This document shows, in pieces, positions 11,160 to 21,414 of a stretch of DNA of 64,000 bases (within the stretch, counting starts at the first letter, position 1; each line of letters starts with the position of its first letter). The position numbers were made by a program, and so were the translations under genes. This DNA is from Pyrocephalus nanus (lineage: Eukaryota > Chordata > Aves > Passeriformes > Tyrannidae): assembly GCA_038380795.1 (NCBI GenBank), contig CM076263.1, forward strand, positions 2,061,001 through 2,125,000, read 5' to 3'. The notes under the pieces are model-generated. The model had not been told where the DNA came from, searched no databases, and was given only the letters and a program-made list of their open reading frames with translations.

Positions 11160-11595
11160 CTTGGGAAAATTTAGAACCGAGCCAGAAAGGTTGCGGAGCA
11201 AGTAGCACTTCATAAATTGCTTGAGCCCTAATCAATACATATTGTCATCTAGTCAAGTCCTCCAAGCAGATTTTTCTTTGCCCTGCCTCAAAAGCGTATT
11301 TTATGAGGTTGTTACTAGCTTGCGCTGCAAGGCCTGGCCTAATGAATCTGTCACTGGCACTATTGATTGACATGCCAGTGTAAGTGAGACATGTGATTCC
11401 GATTGACTTCCTAATTACTGCTGCTGTGATGTCTCACCAACTGGTAAGGCCAGAGGTTAATAGTTTTGATGTTCAGCCATTGCTGGCTCTGGAAGCTGGA
11501 GTTAAACCAGCTCGTTGGAAGTCAATATCTGAATCAAGTTCTCAAGGCTACTTTCGAAGCTGATCAATTAAGCCTTCCTTGTTCCCCCTCTTGTT
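11160..11595. promoter_or_regulatory. Candidate conserved non-coding element (strong texture)
   Basis: A repeat-free 430-base block. It has a near-consensus PBX/MEIS-type site TGATTGACA at 11364-11372, a homeodomain TAATTA core at 11412-11417, CCTAATCAATACAT near 11227 and GATCAATTAAGCC near 11561. The spacing of varied homeodomain words, absence of low complexity and lack of open frames fit a developmental enhancer. Conservation is not testable here. Confidence 0.38.
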
Positions 11596-12789
11596 GCCTG
11601 ACAAGACTTTGATGAGTGGGGACCTCTAAAGCTGGAGGTTTAAGGCAGAGCAGGGAGGTTGGTGAGATTTAAATGCAGGAGGCAGCAGGAGCAGGGGCCA
11701 TATTTCTGCCAGCATTGAGATGGGATCCCACTCTTTCTTCCTGTTGGAGGGAATAGGGCTCAGATTTCCAAAAGCTCCTGGCTGTCCAAGTGTACTCATG
11801 ACATGGACATCATTTGGGATATTCACACAGGCTTGGAAACAATAGCCAGACCTTCCTGCCCTTCTGTTGTACCACGCAGTGGGAGGGTAATGATCGGTCA
11901 CCCTCTGTGCTTGGACAGCCCCCAGCTGTGAAAGGGTCCTGAATTAGGCAGGAGAAAAGAGTCTTCATTTACAAAATGTGTCCTTAGCCCTCATTTCTGA
12001 GCAAACAACCCTGAAATGGGGTGGTGTGACCGGGACCTGAGTGTTGTCGGAGTGTGCAGACAGCTTGGCAAACAAGCCCGTGAGGGCACGAGCTGCTCCA
12101 GGTGTCTGCCCACAGCACAGGGACTTTTTGAAGAAATTGAGGGATTTTGCTGTAGCCAAAGCAACAAAAGGAAAACAGCTGCCTCAACCCAAAGGACTTT
12201 AAGGCCGAGTACTCCACCTCTGACCGCTGCTCTTGGCTCAAGCCTAGAGACAAGTGTAAGAACATGGCAAGTACAAATCACTTTGCATCAGGTATGTTCT
12301 CTGAATTTCCAGCAACACGACTTTCCACAGTGAAAGTGATAGATCAGTACCAATGGCCCTTGGGGATTTCTCTTCCATGAATTAGTTTCATTGCATTCTG
12401 AAACAACGTCAACTCTCAGCTGCCACCTCCTCTGCTGGCGGTAAGCTGTGGAGCCCACCATGTACACCTCTGTTTTTATACACCTCTGTCTCCACTCACC
12501 TTCTTTGGGGGACTCTGCTGGAAGTCCTTGTGTGAAGCTGCTCTTCTCTTGGACAATCCTGCCAGTCTTGTTCCTATGTTTTCCTTTAGGGGACAGGAAG
12601 GCCAGAAAGGTATGATGCAGATATAACTTTAATTCCTACAGTTAACACAACATTCCTGGCTTGTTCTTCACTCCTTCTTAGTAGTTATCATTGGCCAGTT
12701 TGCTCTTTTGTCCCTAACCAAGCAGTGAGCTGGCAATTCCTCAGGACTGCCTGTTGTAACTCCAAATCCTCTTTTGTGAAGGCAATAGA
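11596..12789. other. Unique sequence, no gene recognised
   Basis: Mixed composition. Overlapping open frames at 11965-12333 on both strands (up to 105 codons) lack any domain. The stretch 12420-12790 may be the most decayed end of the old LINE that follows, but I cannot align it. Confidence 0.45.
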
Positions 12790-14700
12790 GAAGAAATCAG
12801 AGTCCATGTGTGTGCATTACTCTGCATTTAGCGATGTTGAACTTCAGCTTCCATTTTATTTTCTAGTCACTTGGGGCTGCAGATCTCAGCAAGTCTCAGC
12901 AGTCGGCTTTGGCTTTTACTACCCTGAATAATTCAACAACATCAATGAGCTTTGTCATCTCACTGTCCACACTCCTTCCCACGTTATTTATGAATATGCT
13001 GAACTGCACGGATCTTCCTACAGACACACATGGAATGCCACTGGTAACTTGTGCAAGCTGTTCCTATGCTCTGTTTCCTAGGGGGTTTCCCCCACCTAGT
13101 CATTAATTAATTGATTAAAGGTCCTGCACTTCTAGCTGCCCCTTAAGCTTTCAGGATGGGACTTCAGAGAAATATTGCCAGATTACCTTTTTCCATATGC
13201 TTAACACGACCTTCAGAGAGCTCTAACAGATTCATAAGCTTGGTCTCTCTTGTGAAGGATGGGTTGAGCCTTCTTTTTTGTGTCATATTTACTATGAATG
13301 CCTTGATGACCATCATCTTTGCATCTAATGGTTTTCCTTAATGCAGATCTCAGACTTATGGGCACTGTCAGCCTGCAGACACCCTCCAGAACAGTGTGTG
13401 TGTGCAGGAGTCACAGTGACATCATGCAAGGACACAGCACAGATAATTGTGACCAGTTTCCTGCTCAGGTTCTTCCACAGCTCAGAAAAGAACATCTTCC
13501 CAACTCAGTAACTGCTCTGTTCACTTTACCAGGCTTCTCTCTACATCTCTCCCACCAGAAATTTAATTTCTGATTTATCTTCTCCTGAACTCCACAAGAC
13601 AGGCGTTACAGGTATAGGATACTCTTCAGGCTCCTTAGTACTGAATATAGATGTGAAAATCTCAGTTTCTCCACTGGGGCCCTGTCTTTTCCAAATACCC
13701 CTATTGCATCATGAGCATCTGAAGTCTTCGTGAGGCCTATTGGAAGCTCCCAAGCCTCAAATCCCTGGAGGCTTAGAAAAAGTACTGTGAAACTGTCACT
13801 AAATGTTCTGCTATGCCTTCCTAAACATCTGGTGTCAGCTGCTGTTGGAGAAAGGGTGCTATGTTAGAGGAAACTTAATTCTGACAGTGCAATTGTTCTT
13901 GTGCTGTAATTGCCCTACAAACCTTCAGTCTCCTACCTCTGATTTATTATCAGTGTTTGCAACTTCAGCAATTTTTTTTCCTCAAAATCTTCTCTTTTTT
14001 CCCTTTTTTTTTTTCCCCCATCCTGTTATAGTTTTAGATTTAGGGTGCCAGATAATTTGTTTCCTATTTCCTTTTGGTGGACGTGCCTTCAGTTTTTTGA
14101 AGGACACCTTCCAACCCCTCATAGTCTCCTTTGAGCTATTGCTGATTTACATGGGGATCTTTCTATATTATCTGGGGCAGAGATTTACTGTTAGTCTCTG
14201 AAATAACATCTGTAAGTAACTCCACTGCCTCTTACCACTCTTTTGCCCCTTTTTCTTTGCTCTTCCTACTTACAAGACTGCCCCCATTTTTGTGGAGGTC
14301 CCCTTTCTGAAATGGAACAACACTGATGCTTATGCTGAGGCTTCATGGTTGTTTTGTCACTGTGCCCCATCCCACACTTGATCCAGTTGCCTGTTTTAAA
14401 GTGCAGGGCTTAAATGGGACTTTATTTGATTGGGTTCTTGAGTTTTGTCAGCTTCTGGTCTACCCTCTCTTTCTACATGATGAGATGTTATTGTCTTTGC
14501 TCCCAGAGCATGCATCATCCTGAAGTCTGTGATTTTCCTCCCCTGTCAGCTTTCCTTGAGTTTCAGTTTTCAAAACTGTTGACGGAACATTTCAATTCTA
14601 GGGCTCAATTCCAGTCTGGTGAAGTCTTCTCCTTCCCCTCAAGAGTTTACCAGCTATCATGCACCCCTTATTGTGCATCATTTTCTCAGTTTGTAATTGC
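12790..14700 (-). mobile_element. Ancient, highly diverged CR1-like LINE (antisense, about 1.9 kb)
   Basis: Several blocks match, in order, the antisense of the old CR1 group common in turtles, crocodilians and birds. Near 12838: a TTGAACTTCAGCTTCCATTT block. At 12905-12990: CTTTGGCTTTTACTACCCTG, then a TCACTGTCCACAC block and TTTATGAATATGCTGAAC. At 13190-13330: a CATATGCTTAACACGACCTT block, then CTCTAACAGATTCATAAGC. Near 13640: AGTACTGAATATAGATGTGA. Near 14290: TTTTGTGGAGGTCCCCTTTC, then TGAAATGG. This order spans much of ORF2 read backwards. All frames are broken, so it is long dead. Match to family consensus is from memory. Confidence 0.62.
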
Positions 14701-15895
14701 AAGACTTTCCAAGTCCCTGGGTTGAGCTGCAGTGGTAAATATTGAAGAGTAATCTAAAGCCTGAGTGCAATTTTTTTTTTAATGGTTCAGGCCTGTATGG
14801 AAGTTTTTAGTGGAAATCAGTCATGCAATTATCATTACCTTGAAACAGGCCTCTGTCATTTCACTGTAACTGAAGTTGCAGGAAAAAAACTAGGCAGGGT
14901 TTGTGATTGATTACACTCCATGTTATATTAGACAATATAGATCAACCTGCCAATATGAATTTCTCAGATGTCAAAAATACCAGGTAAGGAAAAAAGAAGA
15001 TCATATGAGAGGGGGGAAAAAAAATCATGAGACAATCAGGGACAGCAATAATTCACCCATACCTATGCACTGTGTACAAATAATGCCCAGGGGAATTAGC
15101 CATACTTATCACTTTGTCAGATGTCTGTTGCCAGCAGATAGTGCTGGGTTCCTCATCTGTCACTGCCTGTTTCCTGTAACTTTTTCAAAATGATGGCATA
15201 ACAAGAGATTTTGAATGGAACTCTGCACCCTAACTAGTTAATTAAAGGCCAGTCTGAATATGTGGGTTCTGATACCAAATTCACTTCAAAATCTGTGTTT
15301 TAGGAACCAAAGATTAGAGACTCTCTCAAAAACCTGTACTGCAATTTGAAAGGACTCTTGGCTGTGTCAGGGAAAGGCAGCCAAAGGCAGATCATCCCTT
15401 GAGGACTCCTGTACCACTGCTTCGTGTCCTCTGCCAGCAACTCCTGCTCCCACGATGGCCCCATGTCCCTGTCCACCATGGGGGGATTTCTGCCAGCACC
15501 ACAGGCTGTAGCTTGGAGCTGCCAGTGGGAAACAGGGACCAGCCCTATGGCTTGGGCACACGGCATGGACTGAGGACCCAGCCCTGCCTGCCGTGGGGCA
15601 AAGACCTCATCTCACGTGCCCTGGCCACAGGCATGAGGTGTTAGAGGAGCCAGATGCCAGCAGGATTTGGTCTTTCAGGTGGGAAAGTGGCCATCACTGG
15701 GTTTTTAAAGCTGGCTCAGGAGGGCAGCCATGGCATTGTGACTGTAGCATGTAAACCCAACAGGGGTGGCAAGACCCCAGCACTCTTCCTCCAGGCAAGG
15801 ACCTGTAGCTGTCCTGTTCTTGGGGAACTCCCATCAGCTCACAGCCATGGTGAAACCCAAAGTTCTCCACAACACCACAACATAACAGGTTTGGT
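14701..15895. other. Unique sequence, no gene recognised
   Basis: Holds a T-run at 14769-14780 and a GC-richer patch at 15400-15850 whose open frames (up to 127 codons) overlap on both strands without domains. A donor-like CCAGGTAAGG at 14979-14988 has no convincing acceptor. Confidence 0.45.
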
Positions 15896-16018
15896 GTGGT
15901 TTTTTGTTTTGGTTTGGTTTGGTTTTTTGTTGGGGTTTTTTGTTTGTTTGGTTTGGTTTGGTTTGTTTGTTTTTTTTTTTTTTAATAGAGAAAAAAAGAG
16001 AGAGAGAGATCGGAAAGA
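15896..16018. repeat. (GGTTT)n / T-rich / (GA)n compound simple repeat
   Basis: Units of GGTTTG and GTTTGTTT to about 15970, a T-run to about 15984, then AGAGAGAGAGAG and purine-rich sequence. The strand switches from T/G-rich to A/G-rich. No element body is attached. Confidence 0.9.
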
Positions 16019-16064
16019 AAAAAAGCAATCATTGTGAAATAAGAAACTTAATTACTTCCAAAAC

Positions 16065-16087
16065 AATTAATTAATTAATTAATTAAT
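16065..16087. repeat. (AATT)n microsatellite
   Basis: About six AATT units ending directly at the MIR-like relic. Confidence 0.95.
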
Positions 16088-16240
16088 CCTCATGTCTCCC
16101 CTGCAAGGTAGGAAGTGATTATTCTGCCCATTTTTTCACAGAGGGAAACCTCACTGCTAAGTGACTTGCCAGAGGCAAAGGCATCGAAGGTGAAATCAGC
16201 ATCCCATGGCCAGCATTCCCCAGGTCTTGCTCCAGACCAG
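16083..16240 (+). mobile_element. MIR-like SINE relic
   Basis: Matches the MIR core and 3' half in order: a TTAATCCTCA block, GCAAGGTAGGAAGTGATTAT, a CCCATTTTTTCACAGAGGGA block with AAACC, GCTAAGTGACTTGCCAGAGG, then a CAAAGGCATCGAAGG block and CAGGTCTTGCTCCAGACC. MIR is an ancient amniote tRNA-derived SINE, rare in bird genomes and always degraded. The serial order of at least five MIR blocks makes chance unlikely. Boundaries are approximate; the upstream AATT run may obscure the 5' part. Confidence 0.68.
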
Positions 16241-16861
16241 CCCCATTTGGCTGGAAATTGCTTATCCTCATCATCCTAACACCTCAGTGAACCAAGGCCA
16301 CTCACATCCTTGCTCTGATTTCCCGAGGGAAAACCCCAGAGTTATTCTGCGAAAGCCCAGATCGTGCCATGGCCAAGCTGAGCTCTGATGAGCCTGGTGC
16401 TGCTCCACTTACCACCCAAGAGTGATCCCTGAGGGATCCAGCTGTGGTGCCCCAGAGTGGGGCAATCCCAGGCAGAGATGGAGTCTCAAAAGGGAAAGGT
16501 TTTTTGGAGAGCAGTTTTGGTACCGTGCTGTCCTCAGAGCCTGAATGAGTTGTTGGGTCCGGGCTGAAGTGACCCCTTCAGGGTCAGGGTAGAAAGGACT
16601 CAGCCCAGCATCACTGCACTGCCTCAGGCTGCAGTGTGGGGACTGAAGGCTCAGGGTAAATACTGCTCTGGCACATTGCACAGGTGGCTTTATACTTCAG
16701 TTTCAGCCCCCGAGGTGGAGGTGGGTTTGTGGAGAAAGCCTTTTATCAGACTGACTCATATAGCAGGGAAAAAACAGCTGAGCCTTCAGGTGTGCAAACC
16801 TTCCTTCCCTCTGATGCAGAACCACCAAACTCCAGCCAAGCACAGGAGGTGGGATAGAACC

Positions 16862-16945
16862 AAAGAATCACTTAGGTTGGAAAAGTCCTCTGAGAGCACT
16901 GAGTCCCCCAGCACAGCCAAGTCCACCACTGAACTGTGTCCTTAA
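16862..16945 (-). mobile_element. CR1 LINE 3' tail (antisense), different subfamily
   Basis: AAGAATCACTTAGGTTGGAA followed by AAGTCCTCTGAGAGCACTGA, then GCCAAGTCCACCACTGAAC. This is the antisense 3' end of the CR1 subfamily whose tail reads GACCTCTAAGATCATTGAGT. About 85 bases are preserved. Confidence 0.82.
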
Positions 16946-17934
16946 GAGCAGAAGGGTTGTGGGTCACACTGGAGGGTGGATGACAATCTCAGTGCTCAAA
17001 GCCAGCTTGGCATCAGACCATCCCAGCAAGCCCAGCCTGGCTGGTCCCTACACATTTTGAGGGAGACCATGGGAAGGGATCACTCCCCTTAGATGCTGAG
17101 GAGAATGAACCCAGAGGAGAATGATGTGTGAGAGTTATGCTGCTCCTCCTTGGCTTCCCAGATCAGCAAGCTCCAGCCCACATTTGCACACAGGCTTTCT
17201 TAAGGAAACAAGTTTCTCCATTATCCCAAGGATCCAGGAAATAAGGAGTTAACAACAGAAAGCAAATACCAGGATTAAATCTCAGTGCACAACCAAGTGG
17301 AGACTACGCAAGAAAAAAACATACCCTTGGACCAGAAGTTTGCTCAGGTTGTGGCCATGTTGGTGCCTCTCAGTCTTTCCAGAAGCCTCTGGAAATCTTG
17401 CAGACCTGCTCCAGGCTAATGGCAAGCACAAGAGACCTTTCTAGAGAGTAGCATTCACCTATTTGTCTTGACAGCATTTGTTGTGACCAGCCGAGGTCCC
17501 AAACTCTCCCTTAGATAGAGAGGCCAAGAAGACAGGCCATAAAGGCTACATTTACATGTAAAGGCTACATCACAGCTAAAATCAGCCCGCCTGGGCCATT
17601 TTTTGGCACAAATAACCCTCATCTATACTGTTCCTCAGGGTGGCCAGACCCAAACAGGCAGCCAGGACAGTGCCTGGCTCAGGCTGCTCCTCAGAGCATC
17701 CCTGGGATGTAACTGGGAGAGGGCCAGCCACCTCTGGCCAAGAGCACCTTCAGACTGGATTAATGATTTGGCTCACAGTCACGTTCAAGTGCCCAGCAGT
17801 GACCCCTGGCACTTTTTAATTTCCTAGCCACAGGGTCCCAAAAGTCATAAAACCCAGGCTTCATCTGCCAGAAACGAGGTGGAGAGACCAGGGTCCCTTC
17901 ACCCTTCCAATCCAAACTGCGGTCACTCCCGGGA
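16946..17934. other. Unique sequence, no feature recognised
   Basis: GC-richer than average and without repeats I can name. Open frames are short. Confidence 0.5.
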
Positions 17935-18245
17935 ACCTGTTATAATTCTGCTTTAATTGTTGTGAGAGCTTTCCAGAGGCAGTGCTGGCATTGATTTGGA
18001 TCTAAACCTCTCTCCTCGTCTCAGGGTGCTGCAGGAGTGGCATCCGTGAGACCAACATTTATAGCATTCCTCCGAGGGGTGAAATGTACCTACTGTAAAG
18101 TACTCTCAGTTAATTCTGGTGCATCATTTGCAGGAGAGAGCCACGTGGGGATCAGCGTGGGACATACAGATTTAGATCATTTAGCTCAAGTCAGGTGGTG
18201 CCTTGCTCCCAATTCCTCGCAAGTTAATTCTTACCTGGGATAATT
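17935..18245. promoter_or_regulatory. Candidate conserved non-coding element
   Basis: Repeat-free block with TTATAATTCTGCTTTAATTG, an AGTTAATTCTGGTGC word, a GTTAATTCTTACC word and CCACGTGGGG (an E-box CACGTG). A 68-codon open frame covers part of it without a recognised domain. Regulatory nature is inferred from motif texture. Confidence 0.28.
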
Positions 18246-18639
18246 ATGTCTCTCTTCAATCTAGCCCAGCTTAACCCTTCTCATCCCACATCCCTGCTGA
18301 GAGCACACCTGTGGTGATGGGGATGATGATTTGGTGGGGGGTTGTGACCATTGCTGACCTCTTCTACAGATTTCCTCTATGACCTTGGGCAATTCAATTA
18401 ATTAATTTAGCTTGCTTGCTCCCTGACGCTCTCTGACAGATGAAAGCTGCCTGGTGTCTAAATTACACACTCCTGAGAAACCATTTATCTGTTTAAGACA
18501 GACCTGCCCCTTTAGATCTGGTTTCTGATGAGACTGACCCTGTCTCCGCTGCCCAAGCCCTACTCCATCCAGAACTGGGTCTTCTGAAATCAGCTGCAAC
18601 TTGAGATGTTGATGCATCTCCATCTTGTCCTGTGCAAGC

Positions 18640-18755
18640 AAAAAAAAAAAAAAAAAAAAAGAATTTAAAAAAAAGAATAATAATAAAAAAAAAAAAAAAA
18701 AAAAGACAAAACCAAAACCAAACACAAACACAAACAAACAAACAAACAAAAAAAC
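18640..18755. repeat. A-rich compound repeat with (AAAC)n end
   Basis: Two A-runs of about twenty each, split by an AATAATAATA stretch, then AACCAAAACCAAACACAAAC and (CAAA)n units. Open frames of lysine/asparagine repeats across it are artefacts of the composition. Confidence 0.93.
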
Positions 18756-18924
18756 AGGGACAGGATCTGACCTCATCCTGGAGCTCCTCTTCAAGGAGGG
18801 ACCAAAGGGAGTACCTGCCAAGCTGTTCCCATTCCTATGGAGCCCTGGGACCACATGATGGAGCAGATGATGTGAGTTGGACATGATCTGAAGCCAGACA
18901 GCTTGTGCAGGAATAAGGGTAATT

Positions 18925-19137
18925 AGGAAAAGTTGTTGTGAGAGGGTTGTGAAGCCTTGGCACAGGCTGCCCAGGGCACTGGCGAAGTCACAATCCCTGG
19001 AGAGATTTAAAAGACGTGTAGATGTGGGGACTTGGGGACATGGGCTAGTGGTGGCCTTGGCAGTGCTGGGGAAGGGTTGGACTTGATGATCTTAGGGGGC
19101 TTTTCCAACCTAAAGGATTCTGGAATTCTAGGATTGT
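18925..19137 (+). mobile_element. CR1 LINE 3' fragment (sense), 'gatgtggcacttgg' subfamily
   Basis: Carries GAAGCCTTGGCACAGGCTGC, GGAGAGATTTAAAAGACGTG, then TAGATGTGGGGACTTGGGGA and CTTGGCAGTGCTGGGGAAGG. The 3' end reads GATGATCTTAGGGGGCTTTT, CCAACC and a degenerate tail (GGATTCTGGAATTCTAGGAT). This tail type differs from the GGTCCCTTCCAACCCAAACC type and marks a separate CR1 subfamily. Confidence 0.92.
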
Positions 19138-19289
19138 ACATGCCTGTACATCCTGAGCCCCATTCTTCTTTAAGCCATCCCAATAAATTTGTCAGGTCAT
19201 TGATGTTCTCCCCAGCACCTTCAGGCTCCCTGGCCTCTCACACAACTGCCATGCTCCAGGGTCTTTTTCTGTAGTTTAGACAGAAAAGA

Positions 19290-19470
19290 AAAATGACATC
19301 TTGGATTCCAATAACCAATAAATTATTCTTGAAATGCCATAATTGCTCAGCTGCAGCTGCAGGAGCAACTAAGTACAGAACTTTAATAAAATATTATCGT
19401 TCAAATCAATTTGCTAAGAGTCTGCCTTACATTCTGCATGGGGTGCTAAGCAGCAAATAGGAAATACCGA
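19290..19470. promoter_or_regulatory. Candidate conserved non-coding element
   Basis: AT-rich, repeat-free block with CCAATAACCAATAAATTATT, AGCTGCAGCTGCAGG (overlapping E-box-like CAGCTG words) and CGTTCAAATCAATTTGC. No open frame or retroposon. Confidence 0.27.
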
Positions 19471-19835
19471 TCAGTGCTTAGAGAGCCAAATAGCAAGAAA
19501 AGCCTGGAACCTGATTTTTGCCATCTGTACTTTTTTTTTTTTTTTCCCAAGCTGTCTGAGCAAGGACAGGGGCCAGATTCTGCTCAGTGTTTGCAGAGTT
19601 GCACTTGTTTCAAAGGCGTGGGAATGGCAGCTATTGCATGTATAGGTTTTACAAAGTAGCTTAGGCGCTTAAGAAGATAATCATCTAGAGAGATTTACAG
19701 AAGTGACTTCTACAGGGGGGAAAAGGGAAGGGCCCAGCTCCCATCAGGGTGAAAAATAAATACAAATAAATCCAAAGCAACGATGCAATTGGCAGCTCTG
19801 GTAACAAGTTCAGAAAATGACCACATCTGGGCTAT

Positions 19836-19915
19836 TCTGGATCAAAAACTATTGAAGTCAATGAAATTCGCTCTGGATTTACAATGGTATTAACTGAGAT
19901 CAGAATCCGACCCTA
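19836..19915. mobile_element. Relic of an old amniote interspersed repeat
   Basis: Contains CTATTGAAGTCAATGAAATT, then CTCTGGATTTACAATGGTAT and TAACTGAGATCAGAATCCGA. This order (TTGAAGTCAATG, GATTTACA-TGGT, AACTGAGATCAGAATC) is one I know from a very common old repeat of turtles, crocodilians and birds. The copy is short and degenerate. Family name and boundaries are uncertain. Confidence 0.4.
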
Positions 19916-20161
19916 TAAATTTACTATTACTTCTAATCCCGGCACCTCTGATCTTGCTGAGATATTTGCTAACTGCTGAGCAGCTTGCTTTATTGACACT
20001 GAAATAACACACCCGTGCCCTACTATTGTTAAACTCAGCTGGTTTTAAAAACCCATCATACTGTTTGTCATGACTGACCTTAACAAACTGGCCTGCTGTC
20101 CTTGGATCTATGGGCAAGAAAGTTGTCAAATGCCCCCTTGCTTTTTTGCAGCCTTCCACTA

Positions 20162-20222
20162 CCAAAAAAAAAAAAATAAAAATAAAAAGAGAGAGAAGGA
20201 AAGAAAAAAAGAGGAGAAAAAA
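20162..20222. repeat. A-rich low-complexity tract
   Basis: Runs of A with single T or G interruptions and a GAGAGAAGGAAAG section. Confidence 0.88.
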
Positions 20223-20224
20223 TC

Positions 20225-20560
20225 AATTTCAATCAACATGGAGTGTAATATTATCAAATGTCAGATGCTGAGGCCCTGTGCTTTGAAAATTATCCTTGAC
20301 AGCTTCTTGTCGACTTAATTAAGTGCTCAAAAAAAAAAAAAAGAAGTAAAAAAAAAGCAAAATATCTCAATTGTCGGCTCCCTCTCTTTGTGCTTCAGAG
20401 GTTCTATTGACAGCTCTGAAAAAAAGATTGCCTTTGGGGGTTTTATTGATAGATCCTCGCCTGATATTGGAATGATTCCTGGGCAGATAAATCACATTTA
20501 GATTTGTTAGTAATTGAGGAGAATTGATTGAATAGTTAGGATGGTCCCAGAGGGAGGTAC
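20225..20560. promoter_or_regulatory. Candidate conserved non-coding element around a 12-bp palindrome
   Basis: Holds the perfect palindrome ACTTAATTAAGT (20313-20324), which also contains NKX2-type TTAAGTG on one side. An A-run block (20328-20358) interrupts. Further words are CTATTGACAGCTC (TGACAG, a TGIF/MEIS-type core) at about 20405 and GTTAGTAATTGAGG near 20505. No open frame or retroposon. The A-runs inside suggest slippage within an otherwise constrained-looking segment. Confidence 0.33.
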
Positions 20561-20763
20561 CTACTCCTCTTCCGTTCTGCAGAGGTTGTCATCAGATAAA
20601 GGACCTCTTTGGGCAGGATGGATAAAGGTCTAATTGTTTACATGATCAGGTATTGCTTCCTTCTAGCCCTCCCTCCCCAGACTTTCCCAACTTTCCCGTG
20701 GCAAGTGTCAAGGCGACCAAGGGGGAAGGCCATAAATAAAAACAAAATGTGAGTGAGGGCAAT

Positions 20764-20795
20764 CAACCCCCTCCCCTCCCCCCCCCCCCCCCCCC
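20764..20795. repeat. Poly-C tract
   Basis: CCCCCTCCCCT followed by eighteen consecutive C residues (20778-20795). The minus strand is G-rich enough to form a quadruplex. Confidence 0.95.
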
Positions 20796-20909
20796 ATGAC
20801 CTGGAAAGGCACTAATTGTTTTCAAATCATCAGTGGAATTTGGGCACTAACAGCGTTTATTTAAACTGCTATGAATTTTATTTAGCAGCAGGTTAAGCGC
20901 GACTAACAC

Positions 20910-20934
20910 GGGGTAGGGGGGATGTTGGGGGGGG
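20910..20934 (+). repeat. G-tract cluster (quadruplex-prone)
   Basis: GGGG, TA, GGGGGG, ATGTT, then GGGGGGGG. The last run can supply two tracts, giving a standard four-tract quadruplex pattern on the plus strand. Confidence 0.75.
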
Positions 20935-21134
20935 CTGTAAGCTGAGTAGATCGTTTTGGCTGATAGAAAGCATGTAGAGGGTTGGCACGTTTGGTTCTCA
21001 CCGGTGAGCTCCCCCTGAGCCCTGTGTCCCATCAGCCTGGGCGAGCAGGGTCCCAGACAGAGACAGCAGCATCGCAGAGACCGTGCTGGGAAAATGTGAG
21101 TGGAACACTGAAACAGTGAGGGGAGGTGCTTTTG

Positions 21135-21414
21135 AGAAGGGCATGTGGTGACAGGACAAGGGGAAATGGCTTTAAAGTGAAAGAGATTAAGTTTAGATTG
21201 GATATCAGGGAAAAAATCTTGGCTGTGAGGGTGGAGAGGCCCTGGCACAGGTTGCCCAGAGAAGCTGTGGCTGCCCCATCCCTGGAAGTGTTCAAGGCCA
21301 GGTTGGAGGGGGCTTGGAGCAACCTGGAATAGTGGAAGGTGTCCCTGCCCATGGCAGGGGGTGGAATGAGATGGTCTTTATGATCCCTTCAACCCAAACC
21401 ATTTTATGATTCTA
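21135..21414 (+). mobile_element. CR1 LINE 3' fragment (sense)
   Basis: Typical CR1 3' end: ACAGGACAAGGGGAAATGGC, a TTTAGATTGGATATCAGG block and ORF2 C-terminal reading [20 protein letters not shown], ending SNLE and TAG at 21330-21332. The 3' UTR is complete, with GTGTCCCTGCCCATGGCAGG and a CCATTTTATGATTCT tail. The ORF2 tail is open for nearly its whole remaining length, so this is one of the younger copies. Confidence 0.96.

Noticed and set aside
14979..14988. Donor-like CCAGGTAAGG
   Set aside because: No acceptable acceptor at a plausible distance except very short ones; treated as chance.
18625..18886. Lys/Asn-rich open frames near 18.7 kb
   Set aside because: They come from the poly-A and AAAC tract.
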